Part shown: in pieces, positions 1 to 6,831 of the stretch
Numbering within the stretch: position 1 is the stretch's first letter
Layout of the letters: each line of letters begins with the position of its first letter
Origin: Burkholderiaceae bacterium
GTDB taxonomy: Bacteria; Pseudomonadota; Gammaproteobacteria; Burkholderiales; Burkholderiaceae_C
DNA length: 8,799 nucleotides
Assembly (NCBI GenBank): GCA_029864165.1
Contig: JAOTTZ010000048.1
Span: 1-8,799, forward strand
Direction: 5' to 3'
Translations under genes and position numbers: made by a program
Notes under the pieces: generated by a model
Database searches by the model: none
What the model was told of the DNA's origin: nothing
What the model saw: the letters and a program-made list of their open reading frames with translations, nothing else

Positions 1-447
1 GGAGGTCGTCGAAGCCGGTGGCTTCATCTGCGCGGCGAAATAAGCGATCACGCGGCGCGCGATCGACGGTGACAGGGGTGGCTCGCCGGCACTGATGCGT
101 TTGAGTTGCTCGGCGAAGTGCTCGCGCGGTTGTTCCTTGAGCACATAGCCAAATGCGCCGGCCTGTAGCGCGGGAAACAAGTGTTCATCATCGTCGTGTA
201 TGGTCACCACCACCGGTAAGGCGTCGGGTTGGGCCTCGCGCAGCGCGCTGACCACGTCCACGCCCGAGCCGTCCGGCAAACCGAGATCGATCAACGCCAG
301 ATCGAATCTGACGGCGGAAACCAAACCGACCGCGTCGTGGACCCGGGCCGCTTCGGAGATCAGCGCAGAAGGAAATACTTGCAGCACCAGCGCCTTGAGC
401 CAAGCACGGATTTCAGGCAAATCTTCGAGCAAAAGAACATTGTTCAT
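1..447 (-). CDS. Response regulator, NarL/LuxR type (3' end beyond left edge)
   Basis: The gene starts at ATG 447-445 and stays open for 149 codons to the left edge, so its C-terminus is missing. The product begins MNNVLLLEDLPEIR and shows a full CheY-like receiver domain (about residues 3-118): acidic pair E8-D9, phosphoacceptor D54 in ALIDLGLPDGSG, switch T82, and K104 in FGYVLKE. The following segment, with SPSIARRVIAYF at about 131-142, is the linker usually found before a LuxR-type helix-turn-helix; that DNA-binding domain would lie just outside the window and is inferred, not seen. The gene follows the histidine kinase on the same strand, and a HisKA_3 kinase normally pairs with this regulator class. 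Phosphotransfer from that kinase to D54 is therefore the likely input. Target genes are unknown. No strong ribosome binding site is visible before the ATG. Receiver domain certain; family assignment likely. Confidence 0.88.
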   Translation of the reverse strand, partial: MNNVLLLEDLPEIRAWLKALVLQVFPSALISEAARVHDAVGLVSAVRFDLALIDLGLPDGSGVDVVSALREAQPDALPVVVTIHDDDEHLFPALQAGAFGYVLKEQPREHFAEQLKRISAGEPPLSPSIARRVIAYFAAQMKPPASTTS

Positions 448-528
448 TTTTGACACCGGTACTGTAGGGCTCTCAGAACACTTTCCCATCGCACTGCGAA
501 CGCGGGAAGAAGCACTGCCAGGCAGACA

Positions 529-560
529 GCCCCACCGGGGCGCTATCAGCGCGGTAGCGC
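529..560. other. Two adjacent hairpins in the leader between kinase and regulator genes
   Basis: GCCCC/GGGGC (529-533 with 537-541, 3-base loop) lies beside GCGCTA/TAGCGC (540-545 with 555-560, 9-base loop). The two stems share bases 540-541, so they are alternatives. A third small palindrome, CTGCC-A-GGCAG, is at 515-525. On the minus strand they fall in the transcribed gap between the kinase stop and the regulator start. No run of T follows, so they are not classical terminators; they could protect or process the RNA, or be chance in GC-rich DNA. Confidence 0.3.
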
Positions 561-589
561 ATAGTAGCAGCAGACTCAAGGAGCGTCAC
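561..589 (-). promoter_or_regulatory. Possible promoter for the response regulator
   Basis: On the minus strand GTGACG (589-584) and TACTAT (566-561) are 17 bases apart. They match the sigma-70 -35 and -10 consensus at four and five of six positions. Transcription would start near 553, leaving a leader of about 105 bases before the ATG. This would allow the regulator to be expressed separately from the kinase. Only the sequence match supports it, and GC-rich genomes give chance matches of this quality. Confidence 0.28.
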
Positions 590-618
590 ACGTATTCGTC
601 TGAGTTGTCGTGCGAATT

Positions 619-2532
619 TCACAGAGGCAACGTCAGTCGGATGGCGGTGCCATAGCCGGGACCCGATTCGACCAAACATTGCCCTTGCATCTGCTTGGCG
701 CGGTGCTTCATGCTGGACATGCCATGGCCACGATCGAGCTTGCCGTCCAGTTCAAGGGGAATGCCACGGCCATTGTCTTGCACCACCAGTGCCAGTTCGC
801 CCTCACCCACCGTGCATCTCACATCGCACTGGGATGCGGCGCTGTGCTTGATGATGTTGTTCACCGCCTCGCGCAAGATACGTGTGGTCTGCACGAAGCC
901 GCGCGCCGATATCAGCTGATTCGCGTCCTCGATAGCACTTCCCCACTCGACCTCGATACCGGCCTGCCCCAAACGCGACACTGTTTCGGCACGCCAGTCG
1001 GCGAAGGCATCTGTCACCTTCATCGGCTTGGCCGTGAGGCTGCGCACCGATAGGCGCATTTCCTCCAGCGCCTCTCGCGCCAGCGTAGAGATGCTCTCGG
1101 ACTCGCTGGTATGCACAATCGTCAGCAACTTGGCTCCCAAGTCGTCGTGCAAGTCGGCGGCGATCCGCTTACGCTCTTTGGCGGTCACCTGTTCGACGCG
1201 CAACTCGGCCAGTTGCGCGAAGTTGCGCTCGACCTCCACGGTCGCTTCCTGGATACGGCTTTCCAGCGTGGCGCGACTTACCTCGGCGACCCGCAACGTG
1301 CGCGCGAAAACCTGCACTTGGCGCAAGCAGATCGCCATGGCCAGCAGCGGCAACGCGAACTGCGGCACGTAGGATTGCGGCATCGCTGTCGGCCCGCGCA
1401 ACGCCACCTCCAGCGCGTGCAATAACACCAACAACAACACAACCTCAATTAGAAACCAGAACTCGGTGCGCTGGCGCCACCAACAGACGCGCAGACACAC
1501 CACCGCCGCGGCAAGCACTTCGAGCACCAACACCCAATACCAAGCGCTCGCCGTGCTGTAAAGCCGCTGCGAATCGCCGACCCAGAGCAAAGCCGGAAAC
1601 AGCAAACATTGCAGGATCAGCAACACCTCTATCCATCTAAGCCGCATCTTCACAAAGCGCACCATGGACATGACGCCGAGCCCGACCAATGGCGCGTAAG
1701 CGCTGCAGATCGCCATTTCTACGGCCACATTCGCTACCGGCAGTTCGCTCACCCACAAGTGTGCGGTGAGCGCCGCCGAACCGACTGCTAACAGGCCAAA
1801 GCACAAAAGGTAGCTCGAACCGCGATGAAACCAGCCCCCGGCGATCATCAGCATGCCCAACACCACGAGCACCACGGCGGCGATTTTTGCCGCTGTGACG
1901 CTCCAAAACTCTACGACACGCCAGCTCGCGGACAACTTCGACAACGGCCCAATCCGCAGCTTCGACAGCCCGGCAGCCCGCATGGACGACGACACATGCT
2001 CCAGCGCGTAGCCGCGCACTTTCAGATCGAGCGCGTTGTTTCGCGCCTTGAGCAGCGCAGCCGGCAGTCGCACCAGTTGCGGGCGATGGCAGTTGCGCGC
2101 GACAGGCGTGGACATGCGGCCACCGCTGAAGATGCGATGGCCGTTGAGGAAGACTTCGAGATTGCTGCAAACGCGCCCTATGTACAGCGCCAAGATCTCG
2201 TTGTCGCCAATCCCTGGTGGCGGATCGTAATTCACACGGTACCAGATGTAGCCCTCGTACTGCGGACGACTGACCGACCAGTCATCGGGTAGCGTTACCT
2301 GTGTTGCCGGACCATGCACCGGAAATGACGCCGTGTTGCCGTTGGCCGTAAACGCCTGCGTGACGACACGGGTAGGTATAGATGATTCCGATACCGCAGC
2401 GCACGCGGAGAAAGAAAGCGCCAGCAGCAGCGCACCACAGGCCAGGTGGCACAAGTACTTTGTCAAGTAACGGCTGACATCGCTCAGGTACATAAGGGGA
2501 TGATTCTGCTGGATGCCGAGCTGCCGCGACAC
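619..2532 (-). CDS. Seven-transmembrane sensor histidine kinase (7TMR-DISM-like, HisKA_3)
   Basis: Inner-membrane sensor kinase, 637 residues from the GTG start. Residues 22-46 form a signal peptide (hydrophobic core GALLLALSFSA, likely cut after ACA). Residues 47-210 are a periplasmic domain with WYRV and LEVFLNGHRIFSGG, resembling the beta-sandwich fold of sugar-binding domains. Seven hydrophobic helices follow at about 213-233, 239-260, 268-290, 299-318, 329-348, 357-377 and 389-404, then a coiled coil (411-450). The catalytic part has the HisKA_3 H-box ERKRIAADLHDDLG with phosphoacceptor H462, N-box REAVNNIIKH (554-563), DNGRGIP (586-592) and GHGMSSMKHRA (602-612), so ATP binding and autophosphorylation look intact. 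The ligand is unknown. The start is uncertain: GTG 2532 has GAGGAG 14 bases upstream and an in-frame TGA further up, while ATG 2493 gives a neater signal peptide but no ribosome site. It lies 72 bases after topB and 171 before the regulator. Confidence 0.92.
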   Translation of the reverse strand: MSRQLGIQQNHPLMYLSDVSRYLTKYLCHLACGALLLALSFSACAAVSESSIPTRVVTQAFTANGNTASFPVHGPATQVTLPDDWSVSRPQYEGYIWYRVNYDPPPGIGDNEILALYIGRVCSNLEVFLNGHRIFSGGRMSTPVARNCHRPQLVRLPAALLKARNNALDLKVRGYALEHVSSSMRAAGLSKLRIGPLSKLSASWRVVEFWSVTAAKIAAVVLVVLGMLMIAGGWFHRGSSYLLCFGLLAVGSAALTAHLWVSELPVANVAVEMAICSAYAPLVGLGVMSMVRFVKMRLRWIEVLLILQCLLFPALLWVGDSQRLYSTASAWYWVLVLEVLAAAVVCLRVCWWRQRTEFWFLIEVVLLLVLLHALEVALRGPTAMPQSYVPQFALPLLAMAICLRQVQVFARTLRVAEVSRATLESRIQEATVEVERNFAQLAELRVEQVTAKERKRIAADLHDDLGAKLLTIVHTSESESISTLAREALEEMRLSVRSLTAKPMKVTDAFADWRAETVSRLGQAGIEVEWGSAIEDANQLISARGFVQTTRILREAVNNIIKHSAASQCDVRCTVGEGELALVVQDNGRGIPLELDGKLDRGHGMSSMKHRAKQMQGQCLVESGPGYGTAIRLTLPL

Positions 2533-2584
2533 CAGGCCTGGCCCGGCTCCTCAGCATGCCACGTCGACAACACCGCGTCGGTTG

Positions 2585-2600
2585 CCGCCGCGCAAGGCGG
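2585..2600 (-). other. Short hairpin after topB, not a clear terminator
   Basis: CCGCC (2585-2589) pairs with GGCGG (2596-2600) around a 6-base loop, five bases after the topB stop codon. On the minus strand no T-run follows, so intrinsic termination is unlikely and topB could read through into the kinase gene. The rest of the 72-base gap holds only the palindromes GCATGC and CCAGGCCTGG; the latter overlaps the kinase GTG start. Confidence 0.25.
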
Positions 2601-2604
2601 TTTC

Positions 2605-5235
2605 CTACTGTGGCCGCGAGGAAGCCACCTTCTTCGCCACTGGCTTTTTGGCGGCAGCTGGCCTCGCCGCTCGCGGCGCGAACTCGAACTTGACCTTGCC
2701 CTCCTGTTGATCCCAAACCAGAAACGCCTTGAACTTGCGCCGTGTTTTGTTGGAGACGAAGTTCTCCAGCAACGAGGTCTTGCCGTCGGCCAGCAACTTG
2801 CCAATTTCCTCACGCGCAATGGGTTGCTGCAAGATGATCTTGCCACTCTTGAAGTCGCAAGTCACCACGGCGCCCACGCTGCGCTCGCACACATAGCTGC
2901 CGCCGTGCTCGTACACAGCCGCCTTGCACTTGGGACAGGCACCCAGGCTTTGCTGGCCTGAGAAATCCACCGGCTCACCCGGCTCGCCGTCCTTCTTGGA
3001 GGCCTCGCCAAAATCAAACTCAAGTTTCCAGTTCTTGATCTCGTCGTCATAAGCCAGTTTGAGTTCGGCCGTGAACGGCCAACCCGCCTTGGAGCGAAAG
3101 CCCTCGAGCGGGCCGATTTTCTTGTCACTCAAGAGGCCTTCGACCTCGGCCGTCTCAAAGGCGCGGCTGCCGGGTATCTTGCTGATCGAAAACCCACAAC
3201 CTTGCTCCGCCTTGGCCTGGCCGGTGCAAGAAAATCGCCGGTAGTTTTCTTTCACCACGCCGCCGCAGTTCGGGCACGGTGTCTTTAAGGTGGCGTAGTC
3301 ACCGGGTATGGTGTCGCGGTCGTACTCCTTGGCTTTGCGCACGATGCGCTCGGTCATGGCCACGATATCGGACATGAAACTGTCGCGGCTGAGCTTGCCG
3401 TGTTCCATTTGCGCCAACTGGTACTCCCAGTTGCCAGTCAACTCGGGCTTGGTGAGTTCCTCCACCGCAAGACCGCGCAGCAGCGTCATCAACTGGAAGG
3501 CCTTGGCCGTGGGTACCAGCTCACGGCCATCGCGAAACATGTACTTCTCGAAGATCAGACCCTCGATGATCGCCGAACGGGTGGCCGGGGTACCCAAGCC
3601 TTTTTCTTGCATCGCTTGGCGCAACTCATCGTCGTCGATCAGTTTGCCAGCGCCTTCCATCGCACCGAGCAGCGTGGCTTCGGTGTAGCGCGCCGGGGGT
3701 TTGGTCTTGAGCGGGTTGACTATGACCTCTGCGGTCTGGACGCGTTCGCCCTGCTGTATAGCCACGAGGTTGGCGTCGTCTTCCTGGGCTTCCTTGCCGT
3801 ACACCGCCAGCCAACCTGGTTTGACCAGCACTTTGCCATTGGTTTGGAAATGATGCCCCGCCACCACGCTGGTGCGCGTTGTGACCATGAACTCGGCCGG
3901 CGGGTAGAACACCGCGACAAAGCGCTTGACAACCATGTCATAGAGCTTGGCCTCGATTTCGCTCAAGCCCTGCGGCGCCTGTAGGGTGGGCACGATCGCG
4001 AAGTGATCCGACACCTTGGCGTTGTCGAACACGCGTTTGTTGGGCCGGCCCTGTGCGTTCAAGTAGCCCTCTTTGATGGCCTTGCTGGCGTGAGCCGCCA
4101 GCTCACGCAAGGGTCCGGGCGATTTCTCCGCGGCGATCATCGAGAAGGTCTGCTTGACCACCTCGACATAATCCTCGGGCAACGCACGCGAGTCGGTTCT
4201 CGGGTAAGTGAGCACTTTGTGCTTTTCGTACAGCGCCTGCGCGAGCGACAAAGTGGTCTTGGCGGAGAAGCCAAAGCGCGAGTTGGCTTCACGCTGCAAA
4301 GTGGTCAGGTCGTAGAGCAGCGGGCTGCTCTGCGTGCTGGGCTTGGCTTCGTCGTTGACGGTGGCCGGTTGGCCACGTACCGCAGCGGCAATAGATTGGG
4401 CGTCGCTCTCGACCCAGATGCGGTCGGCGCGCCGATCGGGGTCATCGTCTTTCTTGAACGTCGGCGCCAGCCACTTGCCTTCGTACTGCCCGGCTTGGGC
4501 GTCAAATGTGGCGCGCACCTCCCAGTAGTCGCGCGCGACGTGTTTCCTTATTTTTTCTTCGCGCTCGACCACCACGCTGAGGGTGGGTGTCTGCACGCGG
4601 CCAACCGTGGTGAGAAAAAAGCCCCCATCGCGGGAGTTGAAAGCGGTCATGGCACGCGTACCGTTGATGCCGACCAGCCAATCGGCCTCCGAGCGGCAAC
4701 GCGCGGCGTCGGCCAGAGGCAGCATTTGCTTGTCGCTGCGCAAGTGCTCGAAACCTTCCCGTATCGCCGCCGGCGTCATGCTCTGCAACCAAAGACGCCG
4801 CACCGGCTTGCCGGCCTGCGCTTTTGCCGCAGGCTTGGAACCGGCAGCTGTCGAAGGCAAAGCGTACTGCGCAATCAGTCTGAAGATCAGCTCGCCTTCG
4901 CGGCCCGCATCGCAAGCGTTGATGAGCTCTGTCACATCTTTGCGCTTGATCAGCTTGACGACTGTGTTGAGCCGCGACTTGGCCTTGTCTATCGGCGCCA
5001 GTTCGAAATGCGGCGGAATGACGGGCAAGTTGGCAAAGCTCCATTTGCCGCGTTTAACGTCGAATTCCTCGGGCGCCTTGATTTCCACCAAGTGGCCAAC
5101 GGCGGAGGTGACGACGTAGCGTTCGTTCTCGAAGTAATTGTCGTGCTTGTCGAACTTGCCCGCGACGGAGGTGAGCGCACGCACGATGTCTTGCGCAACC
5201 GAAGGCTTCTCGGCAATGATCAGTGACTTGGTCAT
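2605..5235 (-). CDS. topB: DNA topoisomerase III
   Basis: Type IA topoisomerase of 876 residues that cuts one DNA strand, passes another through and reseals, acting in decatenation and recombination/replication intermediates. The Toprim domain starts at once (SLIIAEKPSVAQ, E9-K10) and carries CDAGREGELIFR with D109, E113 and E115; the second Asp of the usual DxDxE is Gly here, as recalled in other TopB proteins. Catalytic Tyr344 lies in LTYPRTDSR, with SDHFAIVPT (409-417) and GLGTPATRSAIIEGL (546-560) also typical. Two zinc ribbons follow: C654, C657, C670, C680 and C767, C770, C783, C793, each with a topoisomerase C-terminal repeat. E. coli TopB is about 650 residues, so the zinc-bearing tail is the main extension. 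Residues 855-876 are Lys/Ala/Pro-rich, and a similar insert occupies about 126-143. Start ATG 5235 has a weak AAGAAG site. It is divergent from the SET gene and may be cotranscribed with the kinase gene downstream. Confidence 0.97.
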   Translation of the reverse strand: MTKSLIIAEKPSVAQDIVRALTSVAGKFDKHDNYFENERYVVTSAVGHLVEIKAPEEFDVKRGKWSFANLPVIPPHFELAPIDKAKSRLNTVVKLIKRKDVTELINACDAGREGELIFRLIAQYALPSTAAGSKPAAKAQAGKPVRRLWLQSMTPAAIREGFEHLRSDKQMLPLADAARCRSEADWLVGINGTRAMTAFNSRDGGFFLTTVGRVQTPTLSVVVEREEKIRKHVARDYWEVRATFDAQAGQYEGKWLAPTFKKDDDPDRRADRIWVESDAQSIAAAVRGQPATVNDEAKPSTQSSPLLYDLTTLQREANSRFGFSAKTTLSLAQALYEKHKVLTYPRTDSRALPEDYVEVVKQTFSMIAAEKSPGPLRELAAHASKAIKEGYLNAQGRPNKRVFDNAKVSDHFAIVPTLQAPQGLSEIEAKLYDMVVKRFVAVFYPPAEFMVTTRTSVVAGHHFQTNGKVLVKPGWLAVYGKEAQEDDANLVAIQQGERVQTAEVIVNPLKTKPPARYTEATLLGAMEGAGKLIDDDELRQAMQEKGLGTPATRSAIIEGLIFEKYMFRDGRELVPTAKAFQLMTLLRGLAVEELTKPELTGNWEYQLAQMEHGKLSRDSFMSDIVAMTERIVRKAKEYDRDTIPGDYATLKTPCPNCGGVVKENYRRFSCTGQAKAEQGCGFSISKIPGSRAFETAEVEGLLSDKKIGPLEGFRSKAGWPFTAELKLAYDDEIKNWKLEFDFGEASKKDGEPGEPVDFSGQQSLGACPKCKAAVYEHGGSYVCERSVGAVVTCDFKSGKIILQQPIAREEIGKLLADGKTSLLENFVSNKTRRKFKAFLVWDQQEGKVKFEFAPRAARPAAAKKPVAKKVASSRPQ

Positions 5236-5258
5236 GTGTCTTCTTTGTCGGTGCTGCG

Positions 5259-5285
5259 TTGACCGCTGTGGTATGTCTTTAGAAT
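5259..5285 (+). promoter_or_regulatory. Probable promoter of the SET-birA-SPOR operon
   Basis: TTGACC (5259-5264) and TAGAAT (5280-5285) each match the sigma-70 consensus at five of six positions. The 15-base spacer is shorter than the ideal 17, a feature often associated with supercoiling-sensitive or activator-dependent promoters. Transcription would begin near 5292, inside the GC repeat, about 35 bases before the first SET start codon. No equally good promoter was found for topB on the other strand. Confidence 0.45.
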
Positions 5286-5290
5286 CCGGG

Positions 5291-5322
5291 GCTCGCGCGC
5301 GCTCGCGCGCGCACGTACATGT
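5291..5322. repeat. GCTCGCGCGC direct repeat and Z-DNA-prone alternating tract
   Basis: GCTCGCGCGC occurs twice in direct tandem (5291-5300, 5301-5310). From 5304 to 5322 purines and pyrimidines alternate without a break for 19 bases, preceded by a 9-base alternating run (5294-5302). CG and CA/TG alternation is the classical left-handed Z-DNA substrate under negative supercoiling. The tract sits between topB and the SET gene, at or just after the expected transcription start of the latter. Confidence 0.6.
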
Positions 5323-5331
5323 TCAATGTAC
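5315..5331. promoter_or_regulatory. Inverted repeat GTACAT-N5-ATGTAC, possible operator
   Basis: A perfect 6-base inverted repeat (5315-5320 with 5326-5331) around GTTCA. It overlaps the first candidate ATG of the SET gene (5326). It could be a dimeric regulator site, or a small RNA hairpin hiding that start codon and favouring the second ATG at 5344. No known regulator is recognised from the motif. Confidence 0.4.
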
Positions 5332-5856
5332 CCAAAGATCAGCATGAGACCAACCCGCATCGTAAAGAATTCCAAAAAGCCGGATCGCGCCGCCCCCGCG
5401 CGCAGGACCGGCGGTAGGCGCATCCAGGTTTGCCGCTCGGGTGTACATGGCAAGGGCGTTTACGCTGTGTCTGCTTTGGCCAAGGCTGAAGTCGTGATCG
5501 AATACACCGGCGAGATCATCACTTGGTCCCAGGCGCAGCGCCGTCACCCGCACAATCCGCACGAACCCGACCATACCTTCTATTTCCACATCGACGATAA
5601 GCGCGTGATCGACGCCAACCGTGGCGGCAACTCGGCGCGTTGGATCAACCATTCGTGCCACCCCAACTGTGAAGCCGACGAAATCGACGGGCGAATCTTC
5701 ATCAAGACTTTACGCCGCATCCCACCCGGCGCAGAGCTTTTTTACGACTACGGCCTCATCATCGACGATCGCTACACGCCGAAGCTGAAGCGGCGGTTCG
5801 AATGCCGCTGCGGCGCCAGCACGTGCCGCCGCACCATGTTGGCGCCCAAGCGCTAG
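5326..5856 (+). CDS. SET-domain protein-lysine N-methyltransferase with post-SET zinc site
   Basis: Small (176-residue) cytoplasmic enzyme predicted to move a methyl group from S-adenosylmethionine to a lysine in a protein. After a basic tail (residues 7-32, rich in Arg and Lys) the SET domain runs from about 33 to 143: SGVHGKGVYA (38-47), EYTGEIIT (59-66), NSARWINHSCHPNC (102-115) with the pseudoknot motif N108-H109-S110-C111, and ELFYDYG with Y140 and Y142. A post-SET motif C160-x-C162-x4-C167 follows, which with C115 would form a zinc site closing the lysine channel, as in eukaryotic SUV39-type enzymes. No helix-turn-helix or pre-SET region is present. Homologues of similar size are recalled in Burkholderiales; their substrate is not known to me. 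ATG 5326 gives the longest product but lacks a ribosome site; ATG 5344 (170 residues), preceded by AAAGA, is a real alternative. birA begins 18 bases after the stop. Confidence 0.93.
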   Translation: MYPKISMRPTRIVKNSKKPDRAAPARRTGGRRIQVCRSGVHGKGVYAVSALAKAEVVIEYTGEIITWSQAQRRHPHNPHEPDHTFYFHIDDKRVIDANRGGNSARWINHSCHPNCEADEIDGRIFIKTLRRIPPGAELFYDYGLIIDDRYTPKLKRRFECRCGASTCRRTMLAPKR

Positions 5857-5874
5857 CGCCGCGCGCAACGCCAG

Positions 5875-6831
5875 GTGTTCGACGTGCTGAAAGTCTCGCG
5901 TTTGCATCAGCTCCACTGGGGCGCCGGCGCGCTTTGGGCGCAACTCGAGCCGCTATTGCCGGGCTTGACGGTGGAGGTAGTAGCCCGCTGCGGTTCGACA
6001 AACACAGAGTTGCTGGAGCGCCTTCGCTCCACCGCCCCGGGGCGCAATATTGACTCTGGTCAGGACGCTCGCCCATCGGGCCGTCGTCTGGTCGACTCCA
6101 CTCCTCGCCTGCTGATCGCAGAGCATCAAACCAGCGGGCGCGGAAGAATGGGACGCGTCTGGCGTTCGTCTCCCGGGGCGTCGTTGACTTTTTCCCTCGC
6201 ACTACCGCTGGCGTCGGCTCATGGGTCGGGGCTGTCACTGGCGGTCGGCGTGGCGCTGGCCCAGGCATTGCAGCCCAGCCCCTCGGCCTCAAAGCTCACG
6301 ATAGGGTTGAAATGGCCCAACGACCTGTGGTTGGTCCATTCCGACTGGCGTTCCACTCTAACGAGCCATGGGTCTGTCGGTGGCCGCAAACTCGGTGGCG
6401 TTCTGATCGAGACATTGGCGGTGGGTGGCCAACGCTTTGCTGTCGTGGGCATCGGGCTCAATGTGACGCCACTGCCGGGCCGCATGACCGCAGAATTGCG
6501 TCAAGGCGTGGCTTGCTTGCAAGAGCTGGATCCCGATGCCAACGGGCCAGCAGTACTGGGGCGCATCGCCTTGCCGGTGTTGCAGGCGCTGCAATCCTTC
6601 GAGCGCGACGGTTTCTCGGCCTTTGCCCCGGACTACGCTGCGCGCGACGTGTTGCTCGATCAGAAAGTGACCACCACCCAGGCCGGTGTGCCTCACGGCA
6701 TAGCCCGCGGCGTTACTGCCCCAGGTACGCTGCTGGTGGAAACAACCGACGGATTGCATGCGATCAACAGTGGCGATGTCAGCGTTCGCTTGGACACCGT
6801 GCCTGATGCGACAGCCGCGATGCTGCGATGA
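5875..6831 (+). CDS. birA: Biotin--[acetyl-CoA carboxylase] ligase, no DNA-binding domain
   Basis: This enzyme activates biotin with ATP to biotinyl-5'-AMP and attaches it to the carrier lysine of acetyl-CoA carboxylase (AccB) and other biotin proteins in the cytoplasm. Of 318 residues, the catalytic core shows GSTNTELL (40-47), the adenylate-binding loop GRGRMGR (88-94), KWPND (146-150) with the key K146, KLGGVLIE (172-179) and VGIGLNV (191-197). A C-terminal SH3-like part (about 258-306) ends in NSGDVSVR. The E. coli winged helix is missing, so this is a class I ligase that should not repress the biotin operon itself. Linkers at about 50-77 and 154-169 are longer than in E. coli. GTG 5875 is the longest start; GTG 5884, with CAGGTG six bases before it, is equally credible. 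The gene lies in the same frame as the SET gene, split only by its TAG stop, and overlaps the next gene by ATGA. Confidence 0.95.
   Translation: MFDVLKVSRLHQLHWGAGALWAQLEPLLPGLTVEVVARCGSTNTELLERLRSTAPGRNIDSGQDARPSGRRLVDSTPRLLIAEHQTSGRGRMGRVWRSSPGASLTFSLALPLASAHGSGLSLAVGVALAQALQPSPSASKLTIGLKWPNDLWLVHSDWRSTLTSHGSVGGRKLGGVLIETLAVGGQRFAVVGIGLNVTPLPGRMTAELRQGVACLQELDPDANGPAVLGRIALPVLQALQSFERDGFSAFAPDYAARDVLLDQKVTTTQAGVPHGIARGVTAPGTLLVETTDGLHAINSGDVSVRLDTVPDATAAMLR

Noticed and set aside
473..679. Small frame in the kinase-regulator gap (68 codons, minus strand)
   Set aside because: Overlaps the kinase C-terminus in another frame, has no ribosome site and no recognisable features; the gap is better read as a leader.
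1637..2170. Open frame of 177 codons on the minus strand in another frame of the kinase gene
   Set aside because: Arg/Ala-rich out-of-frame translation overlapping the conserved kinase; no domain seen.
2585..2600. Rho-independent terminator for topB
   Set aside because: Five-base stem with no T-run on the minus strand.
3400..3984. Open frame of 194 codons on the plus strand opposite topB
   Set aside because: Low-complexity His/Arg/Gly-rich composition without motifs, shadow of topB.
4003..5226. Open frame of 407 codons on the plus strand opposite topB
   Set aside because: It is exactly antisense to strongly conserved topB coding sequence, has no recognisable domain, and long antisense frames are expected from the codon bias of GC-rich genes.
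6358..6759. Open frame of 133 codons antisense to birA
   Set aside because: No recognisable motif and fully opposite conserved ligase sequence.
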